Below, one piece after another: positions 44,947 to 53,952 of a stretch of DNA of 64,000 nt. Where the stretch lies: the NCBI RefSeq assembly GCF_002115785.1, contig NZ_JFJY01000007.1, positions 186,001 through 250,000 of the forward strand, in the 5' to 3' direction. Within the stretch, counting starts at the first letter, position 1; the number at the start of each line of letters is the position of its first letter. This stretch comes from Thalassospira sp. MCCC 1A03138 (lineage in GTDB: Bacteria > Pseudomonadota > Alphaproteobacteria > Rhodospirillales > Thalassospiraceae). The notes beneath the pieces were generated by a model. It worked only from the letters and a program-made list of their open reading frames with translations. It made no database searches and was not told where the DNA came from. The translations under genes were made by a program, and so were the position numbers.

Positions 44947-45969
44947 TCAGAATGCGGGGCGCAAATCCCCGGCATATTTGCCCGCCCAGTTGGTCAGAAC
45001 CGGCGTCAGATACTTTTTAAGTGTCTCGGCACGGGCATCGTCAATCACGCCATGCTGGCGCAATATCGACCCCATCGCGACCTCGGCCCCGCGCTGGGTG
45101 CCATCATCGATCTTAAGAGCAACGCCAAGACCCTGTTTGGGGAATGCTGCGCAATAAACGCCTTCCGCCCCAACCTTGACCAGCGCATCCTCTCCGCACA
45201 CCTCCATGATTCCGGTGCAGAAACGCCCGGTGCCCGCCACCATGAACGGGGCGGCCGCACATCCCTCTCGGATGCGTTTGATCGCCTCGATACGCTTCGG
45301 TGCCAATCCGCTTGGATCAGCCATGCGCGCCATGGCAAGGCCAAGGTCACGCAACCGCATCCCGATCACCGGAATGCCGCATCCATCAATGCCGCGTGGC
45401 GTGGACGACAGATCGCAATCGCCCATTTCTTCCAGAATTCTGATCAGGCGCTGCTGAACCGGGTGGGCTTCCTCGATATAACCTTCGGGATCATCACCCA
45501 GATGCTGTGCGGTTGTCAGGAACCCGCAATGCTTGCCCGAACAATTGTTATGCGCCTTGGAAAGTTTCACATGATCCGACGCCTGCTTGATCGCCGCATT
45601 CAGGCTCAATGAATAATGCGGCGCACAGGCCAGCGTATCGACGGACAACCCGATTTTCTCAAGCCATGCGGCAACGGTCTTGGCATGTTCTTCCTCGCCA
45701 TTATGGGACGAACAGGCCAGCGCGATATGTTTGTCCTCAAGCCCGAAGGCATCCGCCGCCCCGCTTTCAAGCAGCGGGATCGCCAGCAACGGCTTGATCG
45801 CGGATCGCGGATACATCAACGCGTCAATATCGCCCCCTTCGGCAACCACAGTGCCATCGGCCTTCATCACGACATACCGCCCGCGATGGAAACTTTCGAC
45901 CATCCCGCCACGCGTGGCTTCGACAAGGATCGGATTGGCAGCAATCTGGTTGGCAGAATTGGCAGACAT
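44947..45969 (-). CDS. L-asparaginase, Rhizobium etli type II family
   Basis: A 340-residue enzyme that hydrolyses asparagine to aspartate and ammonia. Motifs RSAIKPLLAIPLLESGAADA, ACSSHNGEEEH and NNCSGKHCGFL are those of the R. etli ReAV-like (PF06089) family, which is unrelated to E. coli AnsB. Other marks are GIDGCGIPV and a cysteine-rich tail region. I chose ATG 45969 because GGAGAG lies upstream; ATG 45996 and 45984 are in frame but weak. No signal peptide, so it is cytoplasmic. It is followed by ynfA and is divergent from the secreted unknown gene at 46148. Confidence 0.9.
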   Translation of the reverse strand: MSANSANQIAANPILVEATRGGMVESFHRGRYVVMKADGTVVAEGGDIDALMYPRSAIKPLLAIPLLESGAADAFGLEDKHIALACSSHNGEEEHAKTVAAWLEKIGLSVDTLACAPHYSLSLNAAIKQASDHVKLSKAHNNCSGKHCGFLTTAQHLGDDPEGYIEEAHPVQQRLIRILEEMGDCDLSSTPRGIDGCGIPVIGMRLRDLGLAMARMADPSGLAPKRIEAIKRIREGCAAAPFMVAGTGRFCTGIMEVCGEDALVKVGAEGVYCAAFPKQGLGVALKIDDGTQRGAEVAMGSILRQHGVIDDARAETLKKYLTPVLTNWAGKYAGDLRPAF

Positions 45970-46147
45970 CTTGGGGCTCTCCATGACTGGGCGCATTCAG
46001 AACAGGATCAAACCTATGCCCGAAGTCGCCCCAAAAAAGCAAGCATCACCCGTGATGCGGTGCAGCGCGATCACAACCCACAAAGCGTAACGTCAACTTT
46101 GGGCTTCCTTCCTTTCGAATACGATCAACGAAACAAGGACCCCAAAG

Positions 46148-46963
46148 ATGAAACGGACTTATCTCTCGATTGTCGGTCTGATGCTGCCTTTTATCGCGAC
46201 CGGACCCGCTCTTGCCGATTGGCAGGATCAGCAAGACGCAATCCATCAATTGTGGGATGCCCGGGCACCGGTTGGACACACCCAGAATTTCCCCGCCAAT
46301 CAATGTGATAACTGGGCTGCATTACCGCAAAATGTGCAGGCTGTCTCGACCCAGACCGGATCTGGACTGGTCGTCCCCTCAGTCAGCGCCGCAAATAACG
46401 CCCTGACCGATGGCCTGCGGCAGATGGCTCAATCTCTGCACGCGTACAACACCGCTCTCACCAATGTGGGAACTTTCTATCCCGCCGAAGTCGATGGCCC
46501 GTTTTTAATGAATGCGGCCTATTGGCAGGGGGCCGGTCGCTCGCCGCATGGCAATGCTCTTGACCATCTGCCTCAAATCAATCTGGCAGGACTGGACAAC
46601 AATACGTGCCCTGCGGGTTTGGCAAACATGAACCGGCAACAGGTCATGGATGCGCTCAACCAAACCAGCAACATCTCCAACAGTCAGCGCTGGCATTGCT
46701 ATTCAAACCGGTTTTCAACCGTCGGGCAGGATCATATCCCCCTCACCGGCTATGTTGAATTCACCCAGCAGGAATATAACGGATACGCCTATGCGGCAGC
46801 AGATGGCCGGATTGTCTACGACTACGTAAACAACCTCGTCTATTTCACCCCGGCCCATTATCGCCAATGGAAAAAGGCCGATTTTGCGCAGGACATGACC
46901 GGCAATTATGGATGCACCCCGGGTGGCACCTGCTGCGATCCATTCTTCAAGATTGTGCCGTGA
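46148..46963 (+). CDS. Secreted cysteine-containing protein of unknown function
   Basis: A 271-residue protein. Residues 1-23 form a Sec signal (cleavage after PALA), so it is periplasmic or secreted. AAGGA lies before ATG 46148. The mature part is rich in Asn, Gln, Tyr and Trp and has six cysteines: one near residue 53, one near residue 154, one near residue 183, and a CTPGGTCC cluster near the C-terminus that could form disulfides. I recognise no domain. It is divergent from the asparaginase gene and convergent with the TetR gene. Possible roles (binding protein, enzyme or inhibitor) cannot be told from the sequence. Confidence 0.7.
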   Translation: MKRTYLSIVGLMLPFIATGPALADWQDQQDAIHQLWDARAPVGHTQNFPANQCDNWAALPQNVQAVSTQTGSGLVVPSVSAANNALTDGLRQMAQSLHAYNTALTNVGTFYPAEVDGPFLMNAAYWQGAGRSPHGNALDHLPQINLAGLDNNTCPAGLANMNRQQVMDALNQTSNISNSQRWHCYSNRFSTVGQDHIPLTGYVEFTQQEYNGYAYAAADGRIVYDYVNNLVYFTPAHYRQWKKADFAQDMTGNYGCTPGGTCCDPFFKIVP

Positions 46964-47010
46964 TTTTGCGCAGCAGTCCCGAGGAACTTCTCGGTAATTG
47001 CAATCACGCT

Positions 47011-47598
47011 TCAGGACGCTGTCGGCCAGGTGGAAAGCGCCTGGTCGATAACGCGTTCCAGCCTTTCACGGCTGAAACCGGCCTTGGCCTGTACGGCCAT
47101 GCCATGCAGGATCGCCAGAACGAATAACGCAAGCCCTTCGGGGTCGGCTGTTTCGGGTAAATCGCCCTCGGCCTTTGCTCTTTCAAACCGCTGGCGAAGC
47201 TGCGCCTCGCCCGCCGCACGGGCATCAATCAATGCCTGTCGCACCGGTTCCGCATCATCCGATCCGGCCAGAACTCCGTGAATGCCAAGGCAGCCGGTAT
47301 GATCAGGGTACCGCGTATTCAGATCCGCCGCCTGATACAGGATATGTGCTGCAACTTCGCGGGCCGTCGGCAGGTCGAGTGCCACCGGAATATAATCAAG
47401 ATAATGCGTGTAATAACGGTCCAGCGCCTTGCGAAACAGGGCTTCCTTGTTGCCAAACGCGGAATAAAGGGCGGGCCGTTCGACACCGGTTGCTTCTGTC
47501 AGATCGGCATAGGACGCGCCTTCGTATCCCTTGCGCCAGAAAACACAAAGTGCCGCGTCGAGTGCCTTTTCCACATCAAATTCGCGATGACGTCCCAT
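47011..47598 (-). CDS. TetR-family transcriptional repressor
   Basis: A 195-residue regulator. The N-terminal helix-turn-helix lies at about residues 22-45 (GYEGASYADLTEATGVERPA, then LYSAFGNKEALF), and the C-terminal ligand domain shows GCLGIHGVLAGSDD near residue 103, typical of the NemR/AcuR-like group. The gene is divergent from an SDR and a reductase gene. The 150-base gap holds three copies of a likely binding site overlapping a promoter, so I infer autoregulation and control of the two genes. Ligand unknown, perhaps a reactive or aromatic compound. Confidence 0.92.
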   Translation of the reverse strand: MGRHREFDVEKALDAALCVFWRKGYEGASYADLTEATGVERPALYSAFGNKEALFRKALDRYYTHYLDYIPVALDLPTAREVAAHILYQAADLNTRYPDHTGCLGIHGVLAGSDDAEPVRQALIDARAAGEAQLRQRFERAKAEGDLPETADPEGLALFVLAILHGMAVQAKAGFSRERLERVIDQALSTWPTAS

Positions 47599-47617
47599 CA
47601 GTCCAATCCTGCCTTTT

Positions 47618-47693
47618 CATAATGACCGTTACTAAACCACTTGACAGCACATGTCCAGTTTTCATAATGATCGTTATAGTAACAATCGTTATG
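47618..47693. promoter_or_regulatory. TetR operator cluster with overlapping sigma-70 promoter
   Basis: Three related sites fit the pattern ATAAYGATCGTTAT: CATAATGACCGTTAC at 47618-47632, CATAATGATCGTTAT at 47663-47677 and TAACAATCGTTATG at 47680-47693. The last two together make a larger palindrome. A promoter with TTGACA at 47641-47646 and CATAAT at 47663-47668 (16-base spacer) overlaps the second site, so binding would block the SDR operon. Confidence 0.75.
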
Positions 47694-47751
47694 AAATGTG
47701 CTGCCGCCATCTTGGCCGACCAGCACGGATCACACACAGAAAGGATTAATC

Positions 47752-48510
47752 ATGACCGCAACTCTTAGCAGCAAAGTCGCCCTCATCACGGGCGGGTCGC
47801 GTGGCCTTGGGGCTGTCACTGCCGAAAAGCTTGCCGATCTTGGCGCAAACATCGCCATCAGCTACGCCTCTTCTGCTGACAAGGCACATGCCGTCGTCGA
47901 AAAACTCAAATCCAAGGGTGTTCGTGCTATTGCAATCAAAAGCGATCAGTCGGATCTGGCCTCTGCCAAACCATTGATCGATGCGGTGATTGCCGAATTC
48001 GGCAGGCTCGACATTCTTGTGAATAATGCCGGAATCGCCATTCAGGGGCAGCTGGTGGATGATCCCGAACTTGATGGCGAAAGATATAATAGCCAATGGC
48101 AGGTCAATGTCATGGGCACGATCGCCAATACCCGTGCGGCTGCACCCAAACTTTCTGACGGTGGCCGGATCATCTTTATCGGCTCCCTGCTTGGCAGCTA
48201 CGTTCCCTTCGCCGGTGCCGCCGACTATGCCGGGACCAAAGCCGCTCTTGTCGGCTATGCCAAGGGCGTTGCCCGTGATCTTGGCGGTCGCAACATCACG
48301 GTCAATGTCATTCAGCCCGGCGTGATGCCAACCGACATGGCCACCGAAGTCCTTGGCGACAGCGTGCCCGATGCGCTTCTTGACATGCACCCGATCCGCC
48401 GGATCGCGACACTCGACGAAGTCGCCGAAACCATCGCCTTCTTTGCCGGACCGCATGCCGGTTACATCACCGGCGAAACCATCAATGTCGCCGGTGGCAT
48501 CGGAACCTGA
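47752..48510 (+). CDS. Short-chain dehydrogenase/reductase
   Basis: A 252-residue SDR protein. ATG 47752 follows AGAAAGGATT. Marks: coenzyme motif TGGSRGLG near residue 14, NNAG near residue 92, and the catalytic Ser plus Tyr-Lys pair in IGSLLGSY and DYAGTKAAL near residue 162. The basic residue after the glycine motif suggests NADP(H). The protein closely follows the FabG-like and glucose-dehydrogenase-like pattern, but the substrate is not evident. It is directly controlled by the divergent TetR gene through the operator cluster and is followed by a reductase gene. Confidence 0.92.
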   Translation: MTATLSSKVALITGGSRGLGAVTAEKLADLGANIAISYASSADKAHAVVEKLKSKGVRAIAIKSDQSDLASAKPLIDAVIAEFGRLDILVNNAGIAIQGQLVDDPELDGERYNSQWQVNVMGTIANTRAAAPKLSDGGRIIFIGSLLGSYVPFAGAADYAGTKAALVGYAKGVARDLGGRNITVNVIQPGVMPTDMATEVLGDSVPDALLDMHPIRRIATLDEVAETIAFFAGPHAGYITGETINVAGGIGT

Positions 48511-48605
48511 CGATCACCCGATGCGGGCGGGCAAATGCCCCCCCAGCAGCCGCTATCCATCGCCTGCCCGCATCACCTTTAAGTCAAATTCAAAGATAAA
48601 TCTCC

Positions 48606-49259
48606 ATGACAACCATCGGCATCATTGGCGCTGGCGAAGTCGGCAGCCATATCGCACGCGCCGCCATTGCAAACGGCTATGACGTCGTGATTGCCAATTC
48701 ACGTGGTCCGGAAACATTAAACGATCTCGTGGCGGAACTCGGCCCCTCGGCACGTGCGGCAACCGCCGCCGATGCGGCCAGGGCCGGGGATTTCGTTGTC
48801 ATTGCCGTGCCACTGAAACCCGTCAATGACATGCCGGTTAACGAACTTGCCGGGAAGGTCGTGATCGACACGAACAATTACATGATCTGGCGTGACGGCA
48901 ACTTCCCGGTCGTTGATCGGGGTGAAAAAACCGTTCATGAACTTCGGCAGGAACATCTGCCCACCTCGAAGGTGGTCAAGGCTTTTACCCATATTCAGGC
49001 CCCCCGGATTCTATCCTTTGCCAGACCGGCCGGGGCGCCTGACAGAATTGGCCTGTCGGCTTCAAGCAACTATCCCGAAGCCGTTGAAATCGTCACCCGG
49101 CTTTATGATCAGTTCGGCTTCGATACCGTTAATAACAGCCCGCTTTGCGAATCATGGCGCACCGCCCCCGGTCAACCGGCATGGAAAAACAGTGATTATC
49201 AGACCCGCGACGAACTGATCGCCAACCTTGCCCGGGCAAAACGCATTACGCCGCAATAA
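48606..49259 (+). CDS. NADPH-dependent F420-reductase-like oxidoreductase
   Basis: A 217-residue protein of the NADP oxidoreductase family (F420-NADP reductase-like). The N-terminus is a Rossmann fold (TIGIIGAGEVGSHIARAAIA), with VVIANSRGPETL near residue 28 as the NADP phosphate site, AVPLKP near residue 70, and DTNNYMIWRDG near residue 92. As most proteobacteria lack F420, its true substrate is unclear. The ribosome binding site is weak. It lies 95 bases after the SDR gene and is probably part of the same TetR-controlled unit. Confidence 0.85.
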   Translation: MTTIGIIGAGEVGSHIARAAIANGYDVVIANSRGPETLNDLVAELGPSARAATAADAARAGDFVVIAVPLKPVNDMPVNELAGKVVIDTNNYMIWRDGNFPVVDRGEKTVHELRQEHLPTSKVVKAFTHIQAPRILSFARPAGAPDRIGLSASSNYPEAVEIVTRLYDQFGFDTVNNSPLCESWRTAPGQPAWKNSDYQTRDELIANLARAKRITPQ

Positions 49260-49301
49260 ACCCGCCGCAACGCAAGGAAATCCGCCTAGCTACTTGCGCC
49301 C

Positions 49302-49781
49302 TTAAACCGACGCCAATATCGGAATGGCCGTCTGGTTCTTGTATTCCTTAAGCACAAGGCTTGACTGCACATCACGCACATTGGGCATGGATAACAGCTT
49401 GTGCGTGACGAAATCCCCAAAACTTTCAATATCGCGTGCCAGCGCCACCAGAAGGAAATCCTGCCGCCCGGTCATCGCCCAGCAGGACATGATCTGCGGC
49501 AGGTCGTTCATCGCCTTGGCGAAATCCTCTGCCCCTTCTTCGGTGTGGCGTTGCAGTCGGACCTGAATGGTTGCCAGCACGCCAAGCCCTGCCTTCTTGC
49601 GATCCAGCAACGCCACCGTCTGGCGGATGATGCCCGATGCCTCAAGCTGCTTGACCCGGCGCAGGCAGGGCGATGGCGACATGCCAACCTTTTCGGCCAG
49701 TTGCACATTGCTGATCGATGCGTCGCGCTGAAGGATTTGCAGGATTTTGATGTCGGTCGGGCTTAGCAGCAGATCGGTCAT
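49302..49781 (-). CDS. Lrp/AsnC-family transcriptional regulator
   Basis: A 159-residue regulator. The N-terminal helix-turn-helix (ILQILQRDASISNVQLAEKV, then GMSPSPCLRRVKQLEASGII) and the C-terminal RAM ligand domain (CWAMTGRQDFLLVALARDIE) are clear. ATG 49781 is chosen; a TTG four codons up is the alternative. It is divergent from phhA with a 142-base gap, an arrangement common for amino-acid catabolism, so it probably senses an amino acid such as phenylalanine and controls phhA. The C-terminus ends in QTAIPILASV. Confidence 0.93.
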   Translation of the reverse strand: MTDLLLSPTDIKILQILQRDASISNVQLAEKVGMSPSPCLRRVKQLEASGIIRQTVALLDRKKAGLGVLATIQVRLQRHTEEGAEDFAKAMNDLPQIMSCWAMTGRQDFLLVALARDIESFGDFVTHKLLSMPNVRDVQSSLVLKEYKNQTAIPILASV

Positions 49782-49923
49782 TTTTCGCCCCAAAACTGGT
49801 TTATACGGTCACATCTGATCAACCATAACGCATTTTTACCGCGACATCGCGCGAAAATGACATTTGAATTGATGTAAAATGGCGCATGCAGAAAGTCTCA
49901 TCAGGGAGCAAACGAGGACCGTC

Positions 49924-50814
49924 ATGGACCAGAACAAAAATCTGCGCGGCGATTACAGCCACATCAATGATGACTACACCGTGGCCCAGGACTGGGCATC
50001 CTATTCCGGGGCAGAACACGACCTCTGGCGCAAACTTTACGCCCGCCAGAAGGCGATCCTGCCGGGTTATGCCGCCCCCGATTACATCCGCAATCTTGAA
50101 AAACTTGATGCTGCCGATGGCATTCCGCATTTCGGCCGGGTCAGTGAGAAACTGCATGCTGCCACCGGCTGGCACCTTGTTGCCGTGCCGGGGCTGGTGC
50201 CCGATGATGTGTTTTTCGATCATCTCGCCAACCGGCGCTTTCCGGTGACCGTCTGGCTGCGCAAGCCCGAAGAAATCGACTATCTGGTCGAGCCCGACAT
50301 CTTCCATGACTTCTTTGGTCATGTGCCGATGCTTTATGATCCGGTCTTTGCCGATTATCTGGCGGCTTATGGTGCCAAGGGGCCTGAAGCCATTGCCAAA
50401 GGCGGGCTCAAGAAACTCGCACGGATGTATTGGTACATGGTCGAGTTCGGCCTGATCATGACCGACCATGGATTGCGCGCCTATGGGGCGGGCATGCTGT
50501 CATCGCAAACGGAAACCATCTATTCCGTGTCTGATCCAACCCCCAACCGGGTGGCATTTGACCTCGAACGGGTGATGGCAACCGACTATGCGATTGATGA
50601 TTTCCAGAAAACCTATTTCGTGCTGACCGACTATCAGCAGCTTTTCGATGCGATGGATGCGGATTTTTCGGAAATCTATGACCGCCTCGCCCAGCGTCCG
50701 ACCATCGATCCGTCGACCACGCTTGCCAGTGATCGGCTTTATCATGTCCACGGGGACGAGGATCACACGATCGCCATGCCATCGGGTGATCCGGCGCAAC
50801 GTCGTCACGCCTGA
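49924..50814 (+). CDS. phhA: Phenylalanine 4-monooxygenase
   Basis: A 296-residue iron- and pterin-dependent hydroxylase that converts phenylalanine to tyrosine. Start ATG 49924 follows GAGGACC; a start 15 codons upstream lacks a proper site. The iron ligands are His128 and His133 in FHDFFGHVPM and Glu174 in YWYMVEFGL, matching the bacterial enzyme pattern. It has no regulatory ACT domain, as expected for bacterial forms. No pterin dehydratase gene is visible in the window. Expression is probably governed by the divergent Lrp-type gene. A strong terminator follows. Confidence 0.95.
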   Translation: MDQNKNLRGDYSHINDDYTVAQDWASYSGAEHDLWRKLYARQKAILPGYAAPDYIRNLEKLDAADGIPHFGRVSEKLHAATGWHLVAVPGLVPDDVFFDHLANRRFPVTVWLRKPEEIDYLVEPDIFHDFFGHVPMLYDPVFADYLAAYGAKGPEAIAKGGLKKLARMYWYMVEFGLIMTDHGLRAYGAGMLSSQTETIYSVSDPTPNRVAFDLERVMATDYAIDDFQKTYFVLTDYQQLFDAMDADFSEIYDRLAQRPTIDPSTTLASDRLYHVHGDEDHTIAMPSGDPAQRRHA

Positions 50815-50847
50815 GAAGGCGTTTGATATTATGATATGAGCAATATG

Positions 50848-50893
50848 AAAAATCGGGTCCAACGGCATTTTTTGCCAAAAGACCCGATTTTTT
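50848..50893 (+). terminator. Intrinsic terminator of phhA
   Basis: AAAAATCGGGTC and GACCCGATTTTT form a 12-base stem with a T run. The loop holds a small inner hairpin (GGCATTTTTTGCC). It separates phhA from the convergent receiver gene. Confidence 0.85.
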
Positions 50894-50939
50894 GATTATT
50901 CACTAAAAATGAAAAATGCAGGCGATTGCCAAAAATAGC

Positions 50940-51362
50940 TCAGCAATGGCTCATGGATTTATCGAGCGCCCGGTTAAGCTGCTCGATCACCACCATCGGG
51001 CTTGCATCCTTGCTGATAAAATCTGCCGCGCCAAGGGCATCGGCCTGGGCCCGCGTATCGGCATCATAATGGGCCGAGAAGAACAGAACCGGCACCTCGA
51101 CCGCGTTCGGGAAGCGGCGACGAATCTCGCAAAAGGCTTCAAACCCGCTCATGCCGGGCATTTCAAGATCCAGAATAATCGCGCGCGGATAAAGACCGTC
51201 CAGCTGGTCGATCAGATCGTCGGCACAGTCAAACCCTGCCACGTCATACCCGGCACGGCGCAAAACGGTTTCAAGGGCCGCTTTGGCGCTGGGGCTGTCG
51301 TCGGCAAACGCAACCAGACCGTCATGTATCGGTCGGGGCGGCACGGCGCTGAGCGCATTCAT
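50940..51362 (-). CDS. Stand-alone receiver-domain protein (CheY/FixJ-like)
   Basis: A 140-residue protein consisting of one receiver domain with a short N-terminal extension. It has the acidic pair in FADDSPSA near residue 21, phosphoacceptor Asp in IILDLEMPGMSG near residue 65, and the conserved Ser and Lys (FFSAHYD, FISKDASP). No output domain follows, so it works as a diffusible phosphate carrier or partner. Start ATG 51362 has GGAG about 11 bases upstream. No kinase gene is adjacent. It converges with phhA and is divergent from the mutA riboswitch region. Confidence 0.88.
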   Translation of the reverse strand: MNALSAVPPRPIHDGLVAFADDSPSAKAALETVLRRAGYDVAGFDCADDLIDQLDGLYPRAIILDLEMPGMSGFEAFCEIRRRFPNAVEVPVLFFSAHYDADTRAQADALGAADFISKDASPMVVIEQLNRALDKSMSHC

Positions 51363-51620
51363 GGATGGCAATACTCCGAGATTTGGGACAGCCCCAATCT
51401 GGCAGATGAAAATGTCAAATTGGTTAAACCCCGCATTTTTTCCCAGAAACCATCACAATCCGGCCAAAGTATAATGGCAGCGACACGCCATAATTATCCG
51501 TCCAGCAATCCCACCCTTGGCAGAAAATAACCATTTTTCAGGACGATAACCTTACGGAATACTGATCGATGGTCGGAATATTGACCTAAATAGGTATTTC
51601 CATGCCTATTTACGTAATTA
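51363..51620. other. Promoter region before the cobalamin riboswitch
   Basis: About 258 bases between the divergent receiver gene and the riboswitch. It includes an inverted repeat (AAATAGG / CCTATTT, 51588-51611) and GGTC-N8-GACC at about 51571-51586. It should contain the mutA promoter, but I cannot place one confidently. No reading frame with a ribosome binding site was seen. Confidence 0.4.
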
Positions 51621-51790
51621 TGGGCGGGTGCTATAAACACCGCCATGTCGCAGATGCGATATGGAAACATTCTTTCGGGAATTCGGTACGATCCGGCGTA
51701 AGCCCACGATCAAGGCCGAAGCTGCCCTCGCAACTGTAAATGCGCCGTTTTGGCGGTGCACAAGCCAGATACCGAAAGATGGCTCTGTTT
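51621..51790 (+). ncRNA. Cobalamin (B12) riboswitch upstream of mutAB-meaB
   Basis: The conserved core of the cobalamin riboswitch can be read in order: GGGAATTCGGTACGATCCGG at 51678-51697, GCTGCCCTCGCAACTGTAA at 51721-51739, and CAAGCCAGATACC at 51761-51773, which is a slightly variant B12 box (canonical form AagCCAGgAgACC). TCTTTCGG (51671-51678) pairs with CCGAAAGA (51772-51779) to close the core. Two further 5' hairpins (about 51623-51644 and 51645-51662) precede it. The region after it, up to the ribosome binding site GGGAGAGAGC at 51877-51886, would be the expression platform; GGCTCT at 51781-51786 could pair with the site. Its unusual position, in front of a B12-dependent enzyme operon, is discussed as a finding. 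Confidence 0.78.
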
Positions 51791-51886
51791 CTGCCGGACC
51801 GGGCGGGGTGTACCGGGCGGAGGGAATCCGTTGTAAAATAGAATCGGCCCAGATCCGAAAAGATCGGACCGCGACCGGGAGAGAGC

Positions 51887-53950
51887 ATGACAGACCCGTT
51901 AAAGCTGGCCTCAGAGTTTCCAGCCGCAGATTATGCGAGCTGGCGTCAACTGGCGGAAGCCGGGCTGAAAGGCGCATCCTTTGACAGGAAACTGGTCACA
52001 AGGATGCTTGACGGCTTCAACATCCAGCCGCTTTACACCAACGATGATCAGGATGATGCCACCCGCCTGATCCATCAGGTGCTGTGTGCCACGGTCGATG
52101 CCGAAGACGCCGCCAGCGGCTGGGATATTCGACAGCTTCATGCCCATCCCGATCCCAAGTCGGTCAATACAGCGATTCTCGACGATCTGGAAAATGGCGC
52201 AACGTCGGTTCTGTTGCGTCTGGATGCCGCCGCGCGCGCAGGCGCGGATGTCACATCCGGCGACGCTGGCATTGATGGCATTGCCATTCACTGCCTTGCC
52301 GATCTCGATGCCACACTTGACGATGTCTATACCAACCTTGCCACCGTCGCACTTGATGCCGGTGCCACCGCCATCCCGGCCGCCGCCATTCTGGCCGCGC
52401 GCCTTGAAAAGGATGCGGAAAACAGCGCCGACGCGGATGACGATTTTGCAAGCGACGCCGCACCGGCCTTTAACATCGATCCGATTGGCACATTGGCCGC
52501 AACAGGCAGCCTTCCGGTTTCCGCCGATGATGCCATCAAACAGGCCGCCGATATTGCCGCCGATCTGATCGACCGTTTCCCGCATGCCACCGCCATCACG
52601 GTCAATGGCGCGCCGTTCTATAATGCCGGCGCAACCGACGGGCAGGAACTTGCCTGCCTGCTGGCCGGTGGTGTCACCTATCTGCGCGCCCTGACCGATA
52701 CCGGCATGGTGATTGACCAGGCCGCGGGCGCGATTGCGTTTAATGTTGCGGTCGGCACCGATTTCTTTGCCGGGATTGCCAAACTGCGCGCGCTTCGCCT
52801 GATGTGGAGCCGCGTTCTTTCGGCATCGGGTGTGGATGATGCCACCATCACGATCAATGCGGTATCGGCCGAAATGACCCTGTCGAAGGTTGATCCGTGG
52901 GTCAATATGCTGCGCACCACCGTCACCAGCTTGAGCGCCGGTCTGGGCGGTGCTGATAGCGTTATCTGCCTGCCCTATGATCATCTGATTGGCCTGCCCG
53001 ATGGCTTTGCGCGCCGCATTGCGCGCAATACCCAACTGATCCTGCAGGAAGAAAGCAACGTTCACCGTGTGATCGACCCGGCAGGCGGGTCATGGTTTAT
53101 CGAAAATCTGACCCGCGAACTGGCATCCAATGCCTGGGGCCGGTTCCAGTCACTTGAAGCCAAGGGCGGCATTATCAAGGCCCTTGCCGACGGGTCCCTG
53201 CAAAAGGAGATTTCGGAAATCTGGCAGGCCCGCGAAAGCCGCGTTGCCACTCGTCGCGATCCGCTGACCGGGGTGTCGGAATTCCCCAATATCACCGAGG
53301 CCAAAGTCACCTGCGATACGCCGGACCTGTCGACGATCCGCAAGGAAGCCAAAGCCCGCCAGACCGGGTTTAAGGGTGCAATCGGCATCAGCCTTGAGGG
53401 TCTGATCACGGCCGCCAAATCGGGGGCGACCATCGCACAGATGTATGAAGCCCTTTATGGCAAGGCAGCAGGCACAACCATCGATCCGCTGCCAACCCAT
53501 CGTCTTTCGGAAAGCTTCGAAACCCTGCGGGATCGTGCTGATGCCCACAAGGCATCAAAGGGCCACTTCCCGCAAATCTTTCTGGCCAATCTGGGCCCGG
53601 TTGCCAAGCACACCGCGCGCGCCATGTTTGCCCGAAACTTTTTCGAAGCTGGCGGGATTGAGGCGATCACCAATAACGGCTTTGCCGATGCCAGTGATGC
53701 CGCCAAGGCATTTGGCGAAAGTGGTGCCAGGATCGCGGTGATTTGCGGATCGGACCCGCAATATGCCGACATGGCCGCCGATGTCGCCCAAAGCCTTAAA
53801 CAGGCCGGAGCAACCCGCATTTACCTTGCCGGGCATCCCGGCGATGCCAGGGCCGATTACGAGGCGGCCGGTATCGATGATTTCATTTTTATCGGGGCGG
53901 ATGTTCTTGCGATCTGCGAAACAGCCCTTTCACATCTGGGGGTAAAATAA
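51887..53950 (+). CDS. mutA: Methylmalonyl-CoA mutase small subunit
   Basis: A 687-residue beta subunit. GGGAGAGAGC precedes ATG 51887. It has the mutase fold of the large subunit but lacks its key cobalamin residues: the C-terminal half begins [20 protein letters not shown] where the large subunit has MGQDGHDRG, so it does not bind B12 itself and supports the dimer. Further marks are [20 protein letters not shown] near residue 285 and the region around [17 protein letters not shown] near residue 397. It lies 3 bases before mutB in an operon with meaB, led by the cobalamin riboswitch. Confidence 0.95.
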   Translation: MTDPLKLASEFPAADYASWRQLAEAGLKGASFDRKLVTRMLDGFNIQPLYTNDDQDDATRLIHQVLCATVDAEDAASGWDIRQLHAHPDPKSVNTAILDDLENGATSVLLRLDAAARAGADVTSGDAGIDGIAIHCLADLDATLDDVYTNLATVALDAGATAIPAAAILAARLEKDAENSADADDDFASDAAPAFNIDPIGTLAATGSLPVSADDAIKQAADIAADLIDRFPHATAITVNGAPFYNAGATDGQELACLLAGGVTYLRALTDTGMVIDQAAGAIAFNVAVGTDFFAGIAKLRALRLMWSRVLSASGVDDATITINAVSAEMTLSKVDPWVNMLRTTVTSLSAGLGGADSVICLPYDHLIGLPDGFARRIARNTQLILQEESNVHRVIDPAGGSWFIENLTRELASNAWGRFQSLEAKGGIIKALADGSLQKEISEIWQARESRVATRRDPLTGVSEFPNITEAKVTCDTPDLSTIRKEAKARQTGFKGAIGISLEGLITAAKSGATIAQMYEALYGKAAGTTIDPLPTHRLSESFETLRDRADAHKASKGHFPQIFLANLGPVAKHTARAMFARNFFEAGGIEAITNNGFADASDAAKAFGESGARIAVICGSDPQYADMAADVAQSLKQAGATRIYLAGHPGDARADYEAAGIDDFIFIGADVLAICETALSHLGVK

Positions 53951-53952
53951 CC

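Noticed and set aside
51911-53065. Minus-strand open frame antisense to mutA
   Set aside because: mutA is a clear family member; the opposite frame only reflects high GC at third positions.
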